Positions 35,197 to 44,919 are shown, counted from the stretch's first letter. The stretch: DNA of 64,000 bases from Zunongwangia pacifica (GCF_023499215.1 NZ_JAKHSK010000005.1:149438-213437), one strand, 5' to 3'. The notes: generated by a model not told the origin, from the letters alone. Program-made: numbers and translations.

Positions 35197-36432
35197 TTGG
35201 TAAAAATAACTCCATTTAAAGCGGTACGACCACAGCGGGCACGAGCAGGACTCGTAGCTTCCCGCCCCTATGGCGAATATAATGAGGCTGAAATGCGTGC
35301 GCGCCTGGATTATAATCCCTACTCATTTCTTCATATTCTTAATCCTGCGTATAAATTTCAGCATACGATAAGCGGTACCCAAAAATTTCAGTTGATAAAA
35401 AACAGATATTTGGAATTTAAAGAAGAAGATACCTTTATTCAGGATGAAAATCCGTGTTTTTACGTGTATAAAATGGAAACTCGCGATTTATACTGCTGCG
35501 GAATAATTGCGGCTGCCAGTGCTGAAGATTATAAAAACGGAATTATTCGCAAGCACGAAGAAACCATCGCCAGCCGCGAAGAGCTATTTAAAGAATATGT
35601 AAAAACCGTTGGTTTTAATACTGAACCAGTATTACTCACCTATGAAAATCGACCTGAAATTCAGCAAATATTAGAAAAAATAATGCTCCAAAATCCCGAA
35701 TATGAGTTTGCAACAAGACAACGGGAAACGCATTATTTATGGAAAGTAGAAAACGAAGCTGACATTGTACAAATTCAGCAGTTCTTCGGAAATCTGGATA
35801 GCATTTACATTGCCGATGGGCATCATCGCTGTGCTTCGTCTTTATTATTGTCTAAAGAATCGGCCGAAAATAACGAAAATCACACCGGAAAAGAATCGTA
35901 TAACCATTTTCTAAGCTATTTTATCCCAGAGGAGCACTTAAAAATCTATCAATTTCGTCGTTTAGTTACTGATCTTAACGGATTGTCCAAACAAGATTTT
36001 TTGATAAAGCTGGATGAACATTTTAGGATTGAAAATAGAATGCTAGATGCTCACACCCCAGAGCAAAAACACCAGTTTAAAATGTATTTAGATGGCGAAT
36101 TTTATTCGTTGTATTTACGTAAAACCAGCATGAATTTTACTGATACGCTTAGCCAGTTGGACAGTCAGATCTTATATGAACGTATTTTAGCACCCATTTT
36201 GGGTATTAAAGATTTACGAAAAGACAAACGCATTGGTTACATTCCGGGTAAAAAAGATATTCTGGAAATGAAGAAGATGGTAGATAGCGGCGAATTTGCC
36301 GTAGGATTTGGAATGATGCCGGTAAACATTTCAGAAATAAAACAAATTGCAGACGAAGGGCTAACTATGCCCCCAAAAAGTACGTATATTGAACCAAAAT
36401 TAAGAAGCGGACTTACCATTTACGAGTTTTAA
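35197..36432 (+). CDS. DUF1015-family protein
   Basis: 411 residues. The start is TTG at 35197. The N-terminus VKITPFKAVRPQRARAGLV is the conserved beginning of DUF1015, and ASRPYGEYNEAEM and NPYSFLHILNP follow in the usual positions. ADGHHRCASSLLL near residue 210 is another family mark. The biochemical role is unsettled; in some organisms such proteins neighbour D-serine or phosphoserine-handling genes. It precedes yggS by 81 bases. No membrane segment or signal peptide, so it is cytoplasmic. Confidence 0.9.
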   Translation: MVKITPFKAVRPQRARAGLVASRPYGEYNEAEMRARLDYNPYSFLHILNPAYKFQHTISGTQKFQLIKNRYLEFKEEDTFIQDENPCFYVYKMETRDLYCCGIIAAASAEDYKNGIIRKHEETIASREELFKEYVKTVGFNTEPVLLTYENRPEIQQILEKIMLQNPEYEFATRQRETHYLWKVENEADIVQIQQFFGNLDSIYIADGHHRCASSLLLSKESAENNENHTGKESYNHFLSYFIPEEHLKIYQFRRLVTDLNGLSKQDFLIKLDEHFRIENRMLDAHTPEQKHQFKMYLDGEFYSLYLRKTSMNFTDTLSQLDSQILYERILAPILGIKDLRKDKRIGYIPGKKDILEMKKMVDSGEFAVGFGMMPVNISEIKQIADEGLTMPPKSTYIEPKLRSGLTIYEF

Positions 36433-36513
36433 GCAGTAAAACTTTATTTAATTCTATTAATTATTATCTTGCAGTGGTTGAAGAAGACGCTACTTAAACA
36501 GAAATAACGCAGA

Positions 36514-37173
36514 ATGAATATTGCTGAAAATATCAAAAAATACAGGAACGAACTTCCTGATACCGTAGATCTTGTGGCGATAAGCAAAACCAAGCCAAAC
36601 GAGGATCTCCTGGAAGCTTATGAAGTAGGACAGCGCATTTTCGGGGAAAATAAGATCCAGGAAATGACCGATAAATGGGAAGCTTTACCCAAGGATATCG
36701 AATGGCATATGGTTGGACATGTTCAGCGAAATAAGGTAAAATATATGGCACCTTATGTTGGCCTGATCCATGCCGTAGATAGCCTGAAACTTTTAAAAGA
36801 AATTAATAAACAGGCTAAAAAGCACGACCGGGTAATTAGATGTCTGCTTCAAATTAAAATAGCTGAAGAAGATTCTAAATTTGGGATTTCTGCCGGCGAA
36901 GCCGAAGAAATTTTACAATCGGCCGCATATAAAGCTTTTGAAAATGTAGCGGTTGTTGGATTGATGGGAATGGCAACAAATACCGATAATGATGAAAAAG
37001 TTGCCGAAGAATTTGATTATCTGCATTCGGTTTTTAAAGATTTCAGAGTAAAATATCCAGCAATTAAAGAGCTTTCCATGGGAATGAGTGGTGATTATAA
37101 AATTGCCGTAAAGCATGGAAGCACCATGGTAAGAATTGGAAGCTCGATTTTTGGAGCTCGTAATTACAATTAA
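36514..37173 (+). CDS. YggS-family pyridoxal-phosphate homeostasis protein
   Basis: 219 residues, full length. The PLP-binding lysine lies in VAISKTKPNEDL (K25). FGENKIQEMTDKW, WHMVGHVQRNKVKYM, SKFGISAGEAEEIL, and the final LSMGMSGDYKIAVKHGSTMVR complete the family pattern. The protein buffers pyridoxal phosphate and balances keto- and amino-acid pools in the cytoplasm. It is between DUF1015 and the exonuclease/GIY-YIG gene, which starts 15 bases after its stop, so the latter two may be cotranscribed. Confidence 0.95.
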   Translation: MNIAENIKKYRNELPDTVDLVAISKTKPNEDLLEAYEVGQRIFGENKIQEMTDKWEALPKDIEWHMVGHVQRNKVKYMAPYVGLIHAVDSLKLLKEINKQAKKHDRVIRCLLQIKIAEEDSKFGISAGEAEEILQSAAYKAFENVAVVGLMGMATNTDNDEKVAEEFDYLHSVFKDFRVKYPAIKELSMGMSGDYKIAVKHGSTMVRIGSSIFGARNYN

Positions 37174-37187
37174 ACAGAGGACAATTT

Positions 37188-38561
37188 TTGTACGCAATTT
37201 TAGACATAGAAACTACTGGCGGAAAGTATAATGAGGAAGGAATAACCGAAATTGCTATTTACAAATTCGACGGTGAAAAAGTGGTAGATCAGTTTATAAG
37301 CCTTATTAATCCAGAACGCCCCATACAGCCATTTGTGGTTGGCCTTACCGGGATTAACAATGAAATGCTGCGTAATGCTCCTAAGTTTTATGAGGTTGCC
37401 AAAAGAATTGTAGAGATCACTACAAATTGTATTATCGTGGCCCATAATGCCAAATTTGATTACCGCATTTTAAGAACCGAATTTAAGCGTCTTGGTTTCG
37501 ATTTTCAGCGAAAATCATTGTGTACGGTAGAACTTTCTAAAAAATTAATCCCAGATATGCCTTCTTACAGTTTAGGAAAACTGGTAAGAGCTTTGGGAAT
37601 ACCGCTTAGTGATCGTCATCGGGCGAATGGCGATGCGCAAGCCACGGTAAAACTTTTTAAAATGCTGTTGGCTAAAGACACCAAAAAAGACATTTTAAAG
37701 GACAACGTTAGGCTGGAGCCTAAACGACAATTAGACAGTAAATTAGTTTATATTTTAGACGATTTACCCGCAACTACCGGTATTTACTATTTGCATGATG
37801 ATGATGGTGAGATCATTTATATTGGTAAGAGTAAAAATATAAAAAAGCGTATCAATCAGCATTTTACCAACGATCACGCAAAGGCGCGGGAGATGCAAAA
37901 AGAAGTTGCTTCGGTTTCTTACGAATCTACCGGAAATGAACTTATTGCCCTGCTTCGGGAAAATCAGGAAATAAAAAGTAATAAGCCCAAATATAACAGG
38001 GCGCTCAAAAGACATATTTTCACCCACGGTCTTTATCATTATACCGATAAAGATGGTTATATCAATTTTAAAATCAGCAAAGCGCGATCGGCAAAAAACT
38101 GCATCACCACCTTTAGCAGTTTACGTTCAGCAAAAAATACGCTTGCCCGATGGATCGAAGAATATGAGCTTTGTGCAAGGATTTCCGGAGAGCAGCCAGG
38201 CAATGGTAGTTGTTTTTATTATACGATAAAAAGCTGTCACGGCGCATGTATAGGCCAGGAAAGTCCCCAAAGTTATAATGCCAGGGTAATGCAACTTATA
38301 GAAAAATATTCGTACACGAACCAAAATATGCTGGTTATAGATCGTGGTCGCGATGTAGACGAAAAAAGTGCATTACTCATTGAAGAAGGAAAATTTAAAG
38401 GAGTAGGTTATTATAATCTAAATCATCAAGTCAACAAATTAGATATTATAAAATCTATCATCACCCCTATGACGAATGATAGAGACGCCCAACATATCAT
38501 CCAAAGCTACTTAAGAAAGAATAAGAGGCTTAAAATCATTCAATTTTCTGAAAATGAATAA
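37188..38561 (+). CDS. DEDDh 3'-5' exonuclease fused to a GIY-YIG nuclease domain
   Basis: 457 residues from a TTG start (YAILDIETTGG follows). The N-terminal half is a DnaQ-type exonuclease: D4 and E6 in DIETTG, VAHNAKFDYRIL, and the HRANGDAQAT end with the late histidine and aspartate. A GIY-YIG domain begins near residue 190 (TTGIYYLHDDDGEIIYIGKS, then KNIKKRINQHF), as in UvrC and Cho. The remainder (to 457) is unassigned and includes a cysteine-rich stretch (KSCHGACIGQ) reminiscent of the UvrC linker. The fusion suggests a nuclease that nicks and then trims damaged DNA. Its stop overlaps the start of the DUF3857 gene by 8 bases. Confidence 0.92.
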   Translation: MYAILDIETTGGKYNEEGITEIAIYKFDGEKVVDQFISLINPERPIQPFVVGLTGINNEMLRNAPKFYEVAKRIVEITTNCIIVAHNAKFDYRILRTEFKRLGFDFQRKSLCTVELSKKLIPDMPSYSLGKLVRALGIPLSDRHRANGDAQATVKLFKMLLAKDTKKDILKDNVRLEPKRQLDSKLVYILDDLPATTGIYYLHDDDGEIIYIGKSKNIKKRINQHFTNDHAKAREMQKEVASVSYESTGNELIALLRENQEIKSNKPKYNRALKRHIFTHGLYHYTDKDGYINFKISKARSAKNCITTFSSLRSAKNTLARWIEEYELCARISGEQPGNGSCFYYTIKSCHGACIGQESPQSYNARVMQLIEKYSYTNQNMLVIDRGRDVDEKSALLIEEGKFKGVGYYNLNHQVNKLDIIKSIITPMTNDRDAQHIIQSYLRKNKRLKIIQFSENE

Positions 38562-40569
38562 ATTTTTACTACCGCTATTAGTTACTTTTAGCATCAGCAT
38601 TTTTGCCCAGGAGAAAGAACATCAATTCAACCGGCAAAACTTTAATATTGAAAATACCAGAGTAACGAAAGAAGAGCTTTACGCCAATACGTATTTACCA
38701 GACACCACAGCCAATGCTTTTTATATTTTTGAAAATGGTTTTAGTGAAATCGAAGATGGCGGGGATTACCACCTTTTCACGAATTATGAGGCTAAAATAA
38801 AGATCTTAAATAAAGAAGGGTATGACGAGGCTAATATTGTAATTCCACTTTATAAAGGGGGCAATGGAGCTGAAAAAATTCACGACCTTAAAGCCACAAC
38901 CTATTACCTAGAAGGCTCTACCATTCGATCTAAAGTACTTTCTGAAAACAAAATTTTTACGGAAGAAGGAGAAAAGCATGACTATATAAAATTCACCTTC
39001 CCAGATTTGAAACCTGGTGCCGTACTTGTTTATTCCTACAAATTAGAAACCCCTTACCTTTTTAATTTTCATACCTGGTGGTTTCAGGAAGATATTCCTA
39101 AAGTCTATAGCCGTTATGAGACTGAAATCCCTGCAAATTATGATTACAGTATCGTAAAAATGGGCGAACTGGAATTAGATCAAAATGATGCCGATATTAA
39201 GAAAAACTGTTTTTACGGAGGGCAAACACAAAATGGAGGGGATTGCATCACTACCGTTTACGCTATGAAAGAAATCCCTGCATTTATTGAAGAAGATTAC
39301 CTTACCTCTAAATACAATTACATTTCCAGGATTGAGTATGAGTTGAAACAAATTACCATGTTAGATGGTTACGAGCGTAAATACACAAAAGAATGGAAAG
39401 ATGTAGATCGCGAGTTTAGAACCGATAAAAACATTGGTAGGCAGTTAAAAAAAGACCGACTGGTAAAAGAATTATTGCCTGCCGAAATTGCAAATCAGGA
39501 AAACAATCTTGATAAAGCGAAAGCGATTTATAATTTTGTTAGGGAACATTATAAATGGAACGGCAAATACGGGATCTTTAACGACATGAACCTTAAAGAT
39601 CTTTTAGAAGACCATACCGGTAATGTTTCTTCAGTAAATGTTCTACTTCATAATTTTTACATAAACGAGGGCTACACGGCATATCCAGTAATAAGCGCCA
39701 CGCGAAATGCAGGGTTTCCGAAGAAAATAATCCCGGTGCTATCAGATTTTAATTACCTATTTGTTTTATTGGAAGCTGATGGTAAAGAATATATGCTAGA
39801 TGCGACAGACGAGTTTGTTGAATTTGGGCAGCTTCCTTTTAGAGCGCTTAATCAGTACGGAAGAAAACTGGATTTTGATAATGAAAGCAGTTGGGTAGAT
39901 ATCATACCTGAAGATTTCTCAAAAATAGCTTATCGCGATAGTTTAGTGGTTAATGAAGACGGTACATCTATCTTAAAATCAATTCAGAGTTTTGGGGGAT
40001 ATCATGCTTCCACTGCCCGCAAGAAAATCAAAGAATCTTCTGAAGACGAAAAGATTTTAAAAAATTTAAACAACATTCGTGATTCCTACGAACTTATTCA
40101 TCTGGAATACGAAAATGAAAAAAACACTGAGAAAGAGCCTTTGGTGAAGTATGAGATCAAAAATATCTCTCAGAAAATTAACGATAGGATTTACCTTAAC
40201 CCTTTTACTTTTGTGTTCTGGAAAGAAAATCCTTTTAAACTTGAAGAAAGAAAATATCCTATTGATTTTGGATACAAGGATGTGTACAGCGCTAGTATTT
40301 TAGTAGAGACACCCGAAAATTACGAAATAGTAGAAATCCCTGAACAACAAATTTTTGGACTGCCAAATGCCGCTGCCAAACTTCAATTTATCACTCAAAA
40401 GGCAGATGAGCATCATTTATATGTTCGGCTTCGAGTCATTTTTTCTGAACCTATGTATGCTTCAGGCTATTATCCTTACCTAAAAGAGTTTATGGATATT
40501 CTGGTAAAGATCCAAAATCAGTCGGTAATTGTTCTAAAAGAAAAAAAAGATAACTTAGCAGAAAATTAA
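38554..40569 (+). CDS. DUF3857/transglutaminase-like exported protein
   Basis: 671 residues. Signal peptide ending FSISIFAQ (residue 19). A DUF3857 domain covers about residues 45-240 (KIKILNKEGYDEANIVIPLY). A transglutaminase-like region follows, with DKAKAIYNFVREHYKWNGKYG and, later, YMLDATDEFVEFGQLPFR. The classic catalytic cysteine is not obvious: the expected position reads SSVNVLLHNFY, so it may be non-catalytic. The C-terminus is a beta-rich domain. Periplasmic or cell-envelope, function unknown. It overlaps the preceding nuclease gene by 8 bases and precedes the ion-channel gene by 6 bases. Confidence 0.88.
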   Translation: MNKFLLPLLVTFSISIFAQEKEHQFNRQNFNIENTRVTKEELYANTYLPDTTANAFYIFENGFSEIEDGGDYHLFTNYEAKIKILNKEGYDEANIVIPLYKGGNGAEKIHDLKATTYYLEGSTIRSKVLSENKIFTEEGEKHDYIKFTFPDLKPGAVLVYSYKLETPYLFNFHTWWFQEDIPKVYSRYETEIPANYDYSIVKMGELELDQNDADIKKNCFYGGQTQNGGDCITTVYAMKEIPAFIEEDYLTSKYNYISRIEYELKQITMLDGYERKYTKEWKDVDREFRTDKNIGRQLKKDRLVKELLPAEIANQENNLDKAKAIYNFVREHYKWNGKYGIFNDMNLKDLLEDHTGNVSSVNVLLHNFYINEGYTAYPVISATRNAGFPKKIIPVLSDFNYLFVLLEADGKEYMLDATDEFVEFGQLPFRALNQYGRKLDFDNESSWVDIIPEDFSKIAYRDSLVVNEDGTSILKSIQSFGGYHASTARKKIKESSEDEKILKNLNNIRDSYELIHLEYENEKNTEKEPLVKYEIKNISQKINDRIYLNPFTFVFWKENPFKLEERKYPIDFGYKDVYSASILVETPENYEIVEIPEQQIFGLPNAAAKLQFITQKADEHHLYVRLRVIFSEPMYASGYYPYLKEFMDILVKIQNQSVIVLKEKKDNLAEN

Positions 40570-40575
40570 TATACT

Positions 40576-41406
40576 TTGAGAGCAAAAGATGACAGACCTG
40601 CATGGAAAAAGCGGCTTTACGATATTATTTACGAAGCCGATACTCCTTTGGGGAAGTTGTTTGATATTGTTCTCTTAATCCTTATAGTTTTTAGTGTAGT
40701 ACTGGTAATGCTGGAAAGTATTACCCATATTCACGTAGAATATTACTGGGAATTTTTTATTGCAGAATGGGTGATTACCATCTTCTTTACGATAGAATAC
40801 ATTGCCAGAATTCTGGTGATTAAAAGGCCTAAAAGTTATATTTTCAGTTTTTACGGGATCGTCGACTTACTTTCTACCCTACCCAGCTATCTTGGATTTT
40901 TTATGGGGGGCAAAAACCTGTTTTTTGCTATTAGGGCCTTGCGATTGCTACGTGTATTCCGAGTGCTAAAAATTACGCGATACGTCGGCGAATCTAATAA
41001 ACTGGCTATCGCCTTAAAAAACAGTAAAGCCAAGATCCTTGTTTTCTTATTTGCCGTTTTTATTATCTGTATTATAACTGGTACATTAATGCACCTAATC
41101 GAAGGAAAAGACAGTGGTTTTGATAACATCCCAATAAGCATTTACTGGTGTATTGTAACCCTTACCACCGTTGGCTTTGGTGATATTGCACCTATTACGC
41201 CTCTTGGCCGGTTATTGGCCTCGTTACTTATGATTGTGGGGTACGGCATCATCGCTGTCCCTACCGGAATTGTAGGAGCAGAATATAGTAGAGCTACAGA
41301 CGCAAGTCTTGCCAATAACACCCAAGTTTGTCCTCATTGTAATGAAGATAAACATTTATCTAAAGCCGAATTTTGTCATAACTGCGGAAACAAACTAAAT
41401 GAATAA
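40576..41406 (+). CDS. Voltage-gated-type potassium channel/ion transporter with C-terminal zinc ribbon
   Basis: 276 residues. Start TTG at 40576. Six membrane helices (about 25-45, 60-80, 90-110, 115-135, 150-172, 205-228). The S4-like helix carries regularly spaced arginines (FAIRALRLLRVFRVLKITR). The pore has the selectivity filter TTVGFGD, as in potassium channels. The last about 30 residues are a zinc ribbon: CPHC, then CHNCGNKL. It sits in the inner membrane. The gene overlaps the miaA start by 8 bases, so they are translationally linked. The physiological trigger is not evident. Confidence 0.9.
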   Translation: MRAKDDRPAWKKRLYDIIYEADTPLGKLFDIVLLILIVFSVVLVMLESITHIHVEYYWEFFIAEWVITIFFTIEYIARILVIKRPKSYIFSFYGIVDLLSTLPSYLGFFMGGKNLFFAIRALRLLRVFRVLKITRYVGESNKLAIALKNSKAKILVFLFAVFIICIITGTLMHLIEGKDSGFDNIPISIYWCIVTLTTVGFGDIAPITPLGRLLASLLMIVGYGIIAVPTGIVGAEYSRATDASLANNTQVCPHCNEDKHLSKAEFCHNCGNKLNE

Positions 41407-42316
41407 CAAGGTATTAATAAGTGTTGTAGGGCCTACTGCAATAGGCAAAACAGCATTGGGAGTCTATATTGCCAATTATTTTGATACTGAAATTATTTCG
41501 GCAGATTCACGACAGTTCTTTAAAGAAATGAGTATTGGTACCGCGGTTCCTTCTCTAGAAGAATTAGCAGCCGCAAAGCATCATTTTATTCAGCATATCT
41601 CTATAGAGCACCAATACTCGGTTGGTGATTTTGAAAAAGAGGCTATAGCAAAACTCCATGAGCTTTTTAAGAAACATGATGTTCTTGTAATGGTTGGCGG
41701 TAGCGGCTTATATGTAAAAAGCATCACTGAAGGTCTTGATGATTTTCCTGAAATTAATCCTGAAATTCGGCAAAATCTAAATACATTATTAGAGCAGCAA
41801 GATTTACAAAGCCTTAAGGAACAATTAAAGGAACTGGATCCTGAGTATTTTGAAAAAGCTGATATAGAAAACCCTCACCGGGTAATTAGAGCCCTTGAGA
41901 TTTGTATTGGAACTGGCGAAAAATTTTCTTCCTTTTTAAATCAGAAAAAAGGAAAACGAAACTTCGATATTATTGAAATTGGCCTTACGGCCGATCGCCA
42001 GATAATATACGACCGCATCAATTTAAGAGTAGATATCATGATGCAGGCAGGATTATTGGCAGAAGCTAAAAAGCTATACCCTAAAAAGCATTTAAATGCC
42101 CTAAATACTGTGGGATACAAAGAACTTTTCAGTTATTTTGATGATGAAATCGAACTGGAATTCGCTATTTCAGAGATCAAAAAAAATACGCGCAGATTTG
42201 CCAAAAGACAACTAACCTGGTTCAGAAAAAATAATAAAATCAATTGGTTTGACTATAAAACCAAACCAGAAGAGATCACTAAGTTTATTTCTGAAGAAAT
42301 AAATACTTCAAAATGA
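41399..42316 (+). CDS. miaA: tRNA dimethylallyltransferase
   Basis: 305 residues, normal length. The P-loop GPTAIGKTAL at residues 11-20, SADSRQFFKEM, QHISIEHQYSVGDFEKEA, GGSGLYVKSI, then NPHRVIRALEI and NTRRFAKRQLTWFRK are the family marks. It attaches a dimethylallyl group to A37 of tRNAs reading codons starting with U, including tRNA-Ser(UGA) found in this window. It is the last gene of the unit beginning with the nuclease fusion. A convergent response-regulator gene follows, with a palindromic stem between. Confidence 0.96.
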   Translation: MNNKVLISVVGPTAIGKTALGVYIANYFDTEIISADSRQFFKEMSIGTAVPSLEELAAAKHHFIQHISIEHQYSVGDFEKEAIAKLHELFKKHDVLVMVGGSGLYVKSITEGLDDFPEINPEIRQNLNTLLEQQDLQSLKEQLKELDPEYFEKADIENPHRVIRALEICIGTGEKFSSFLNQKKGKRNFDIIEIGLTADRQIIYDRINLRVDIMMQAGLLAEAKKLYPKKHLNALNTVGYKELFSYFDDEIELEFAISEIKKNTRRFAKRQLTWFRKNNKINWFDYKTKPEEITKFISEEINTSK

Positions 42317-42468
42317 GTGTAAAGTAATGAACCTCAGGGAAACCCATGAGGAATGTATTAGAACATCACTTCATATTTTTCGAGACCTCCTATCACCACA
42401 GCTAAGTGGAACAGGAACATTTAGTCTCCATTATCAAGTAGAAACAATCAAATTTCAGTAAAGGTTAT

Positions 42469-42502
42469 GGAATATCCTGCTCATTTAAGAGCAGCATATT
42501 CC
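42469..42502. terminator. Palindromic stem between miaA and the response regulator
   Basis: GGAATAT C CTGCTC and GAGCAG C ATATTCC form a 13-base stem broken only by one C/C mismatch, around the loop ATTTAA. It lies in the 229-base convergent gap and probably ends transcription from both sides; no long T run is present. Confidence 0.6.
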
Positions 42503-42545
42503 TTCCTTTGAAACTGAAAATTGTTATCTGTTATTATTTGATTGC

Positions 42546-43268
42546 TTACGCTTTTTCTTCTTCCTTGTTTTTTACAACAAGTCTAAATCCTTCCCCGTGA
42601 ATGTTTAAAATCTCTACGTTTTCGTCCTTTTTAAGGTATTTACGTAATTTAGCGATATAAACATCCATACTTCTAGAGGTAAAATAATTATCGTCTCTCC
42701 AGATTTTGGTTAAGGCTAGTTCTCTAGGCATTAGGTCATTTTCGTGCAATGCCAGTAAACGAAGTAATTCGTTTTCTTTAGGAGATAATTTTTGAGGTTC
42801 CTCGTCTCCAAACGTTAAAAATCTAAGCTTAGAATTCAGGTGGAAATTCCCAATTTCGAATTCAAATTGCTTACTATCAGCAACGCTATCTGTAGCTTTA
42901 CGCTGCATAATAGCCTTAATTTTCATAAGTAATACTTCACTATCAAAAGGCTTATTTAAGTAATCATCTGCCCCTACTTTATACCCTTTTAATACATCTT
43001 CTTTCATTGCTTTTGCAGTTAAGAAGATAATTGGGATTTCTTCGTTTTTTTCACGAATTTCTTTCGCTAAAGTAAATCCATCTTTGTAAGGCATCATCAC
43101 ATCCAGAATACAAAGGTCGTAATCATCTTTTTTAAATTTTTCGAATCCTTCCATTCCGTTTTTAGCGTGAGTTACCTCGTATTCATTCATTGCAAGGTAA
43201 TCTTTAAGTACCGTTCCAAAGTTTGGATCGTCCTCTACTAGTAAAATTTTCTTGTTTTCAGTTTCCAT
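42546..43268 (-). CDS. OmpR-family response regulator (RprY-like)
   Basis: 240 residues. The receiver domain (1-120) has the acidic pair in LVEDDPNF, phospho-acceptor D56 in LCILDVMMPYKDG, T85-like site in IFLTAKAM and K108-like in LNKPFDSE. The C-terminal winged helix (about 140-235) shows LSPKENELLRLLALHENDL and RSMDVYIAKLRKYLKKDE. The kinase gene is 3 bases upstream on the same strand. The pair corresponds in layout to RprX/RprY of Bacteroides, an envelope or stress regulator in some species. Confidence in the family is high; the symbol is left empty. Confidence 0.95.
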   Translation of the reverse strand: METENKKILLVEDDPNFGTVLKDYLAMNEYEVTHAKNGMEGFEKFKKDDYDLCILDVMMPYKDGFTLAKEIREKNEEIPIIFLTAKAMKEDVLKGYKVGADDYLNKPFDSEVLLMKIKAIMQRKATDSVADSKQFEFEIGNFHLNSKLRFLTFGDEEPQKLSPKENELLRLLALHENDLMPRELALTKIWRDDNYFTSRSMDVYIAKLRKYLKKDENVEILNIHGEGFRLVVKNKEEEKA

Positions 43269-43271
43269 ATA

Positions 43272-44855
43272 TTAAGATATTAGTGGTAATTTAATTATAA
43301 ACGTGCTTCCTTTTCCTTTTTCACTATTCACAGTAATCTGTCCGTGATGATCGTCCAGAATTTGCTTTACATAAGCCAATCCTAAACCATGACCTTTCAC
43401 ATTATGAATATCACCGGTATGTTCTCTATAAAATTTTTCAAATATTTTTTTCTGAACGGCCCTGGTCATTCCTGCGCCCTGGTCCCGGATCTTTACAATA
43501 ATGTAATGTTTTACATTTTCTGTATAAATATCGATCCTTGGTTCATCTTCGCTATATTTTATAGCATTATCTAAAATATTTACAATAACATTGGTAAAAT
43601 GATCCTGATTGGCTAAAATTGAAGATTTTAAAGCTCCAAAATGAGTTTGAATGTAACCATTACGGTCTTCTACAATCAATTCTACGTGAGTTATGGCATC
43701 TAAAATAATATCATGTAATTGCAGGCGCTCTTTATTTAAATCGAGCTCATTTTTCTCTAATTTCGAAATGCGTAAAACGTTCTCTACCTGAGCGTGCATT
43801 CTTTTATTCTCGTCCCTAATCATTTGCAGATACCTAAAAACTTTTGTTTGATCTGAAATAATCTTAGGATTCTTTATGGCATCCAAAGCCAGATTTATCG
43901 TTGCAATAGGAGTTTTAAACTCATGCGTCATATTATTAATAAAATCGGTCTTTATCTGCGATATCTGGCGTTGTCTTATTAACTGCGATAAAGCACTGGA
44001 ATATGCAATAACGATAATTAAGGTAAAAACAATCGATAATACGGCCATTAAGGTTACCGAGGATAATACAACACCTTTTTTTCCTTTAAAATTTACGAGT
44101 AGCTGGTAGCTACTATTCCCCTCCCTATCCACAAAAAGCGGCACACCGTAAGTCGCGGGATGTGAAACATCAAAATCGTCTGAATGTACCCCAGTTTCTA
44201 TAGCGTTGCTATACACCGCATACTCAAATTGGGTATCAAGATGACGACTTGCTAATTCTCTCTTTAGCAAGTTTTCTATGGTCTTCTCTGAAACTCGTTT
44301 TCTTAAAGGTTGTCTAGCAGCAGCTTCAGAAATTACATCACGCAAAATTTCCTTTTCATAATCTTCCAAACGCATTACCCTTTGCATAATATCTGAAGCA
44401 GTTTTGGCGGCAGCGCCAGAATCTTCTTCTTTATCCTTTACTATTTGGGTAACCTTACGGTTAATCAGTTTTTTGATCTGAATGCTGTCGTTTTGCTTTT
44501 CGGCACCAAGAAAGTCTGAAGATATTTTATAATCCGCTTCCTGTATCGTTCCAAAATTAAAAACGTCTTCATTCTTAAATTCATCCCGGGTAGCGATCAA
44601 ATATTCTGTTAGGGTTATTCGGTCGATCTTCTGTTCTGAATTTTGTAACTGAGATTCATATTCAAAAATATAGCGTTCAAATTCACTATTCTGAATTTGC
44701 TCAGAAACCTCAATTAACACCTGTTTTGCGTTATAAGAAAACTGCTCCTCTCTGTCTTCAACTGTACTCTTAATCCAGTAGCCCTGTACGAAAATTATAC
44801 CAATAAGGGACAAACTCATTAAGACAACGAGTAGTACAAACAACTTCTTATTCAT
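43272..44855 (-). CDS. Sensor histidine kinase (RprX-like)
   Basis: 527 residues. One membrane helix at 5-27 and another at about 263-287 enclose a periplasmic sensor domain of about 235 residues. The phospho-acceptor H311 lies in NNMTHEFKTPIATI; the ATPase domain has DNAIKYSEDEP, IRDQGAGM and GHGLGLAYVKQI. It phosphorylates the response regulator encoded 3 bases downstream. The promoter shows TACTTTTG (minus strand, 44868-44861) with the ATG only a few bases after it, so the message may be nearly leaderless. The signal sensed is unknown. Confidence 0.95.
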   Translation of the reverse strand: MNKKLFVLLVVLMSLSLIGIIFVQGYWIKSTVEDREEQFSYNAKQVLIEVSEQIQNSEFERYIFEYESQLQNSEQKIDRITLTEYLIATRDEFKNEDVFNFGTIQEADYKISSDFLGAEKQNDSIQIKKLINRKVTQIVKDKEEDSGAAAKTASDIMQRVMRLEDYEKEILRDVISEAAARQPLRKRVSEKTIENLLKRELASRHLDTQFEYAVYSNAIETGVHSDDFDVSHPATYGVPLFVDREGNSSYQLLVNFKGKKGVVLSSVTLMAVLSIVFTLIIVIAYSSALSQLIRQRQISQIKTDFINNMTHEFKTPIATINLALDAIKNPKIISDQTKVFRYLQMIRDENKRMHAQVENVLRISKLEKNELDLNKERLQLHDIILDAITHVELIVEDRNGYIQTHFGALKSSILANQDHFTNVIVNILDNAIKYSEDEPRIDIYTENVKHYIIVKIRDQGAGMTRAVQKKIFEKFYREHTGDIHNVKGHGLGLAYVKQILDDHHGQITVNSEKGKGSTFIIKLPLIS

Positions 44856-44860
44856 GCTCC

Positions 44861-44868
44861 CAAAAGTA
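44861..44868 (-). promoter_or_regulatory. -7 box of the kinase/regulator operon
   Basis: On the minus strand TACTTTTG fits TAnnTTTG exactly; the start codon follows after six bases (GGAGC context). A clear -33 TTG at the right spacing was not seen. Confidence 0.45.
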
Positions 44869-44919
44869 ATATTTTAACATTTAGAGCATCACCGGTTTAA
44901 CCAAATGTTAACAGAGAAA

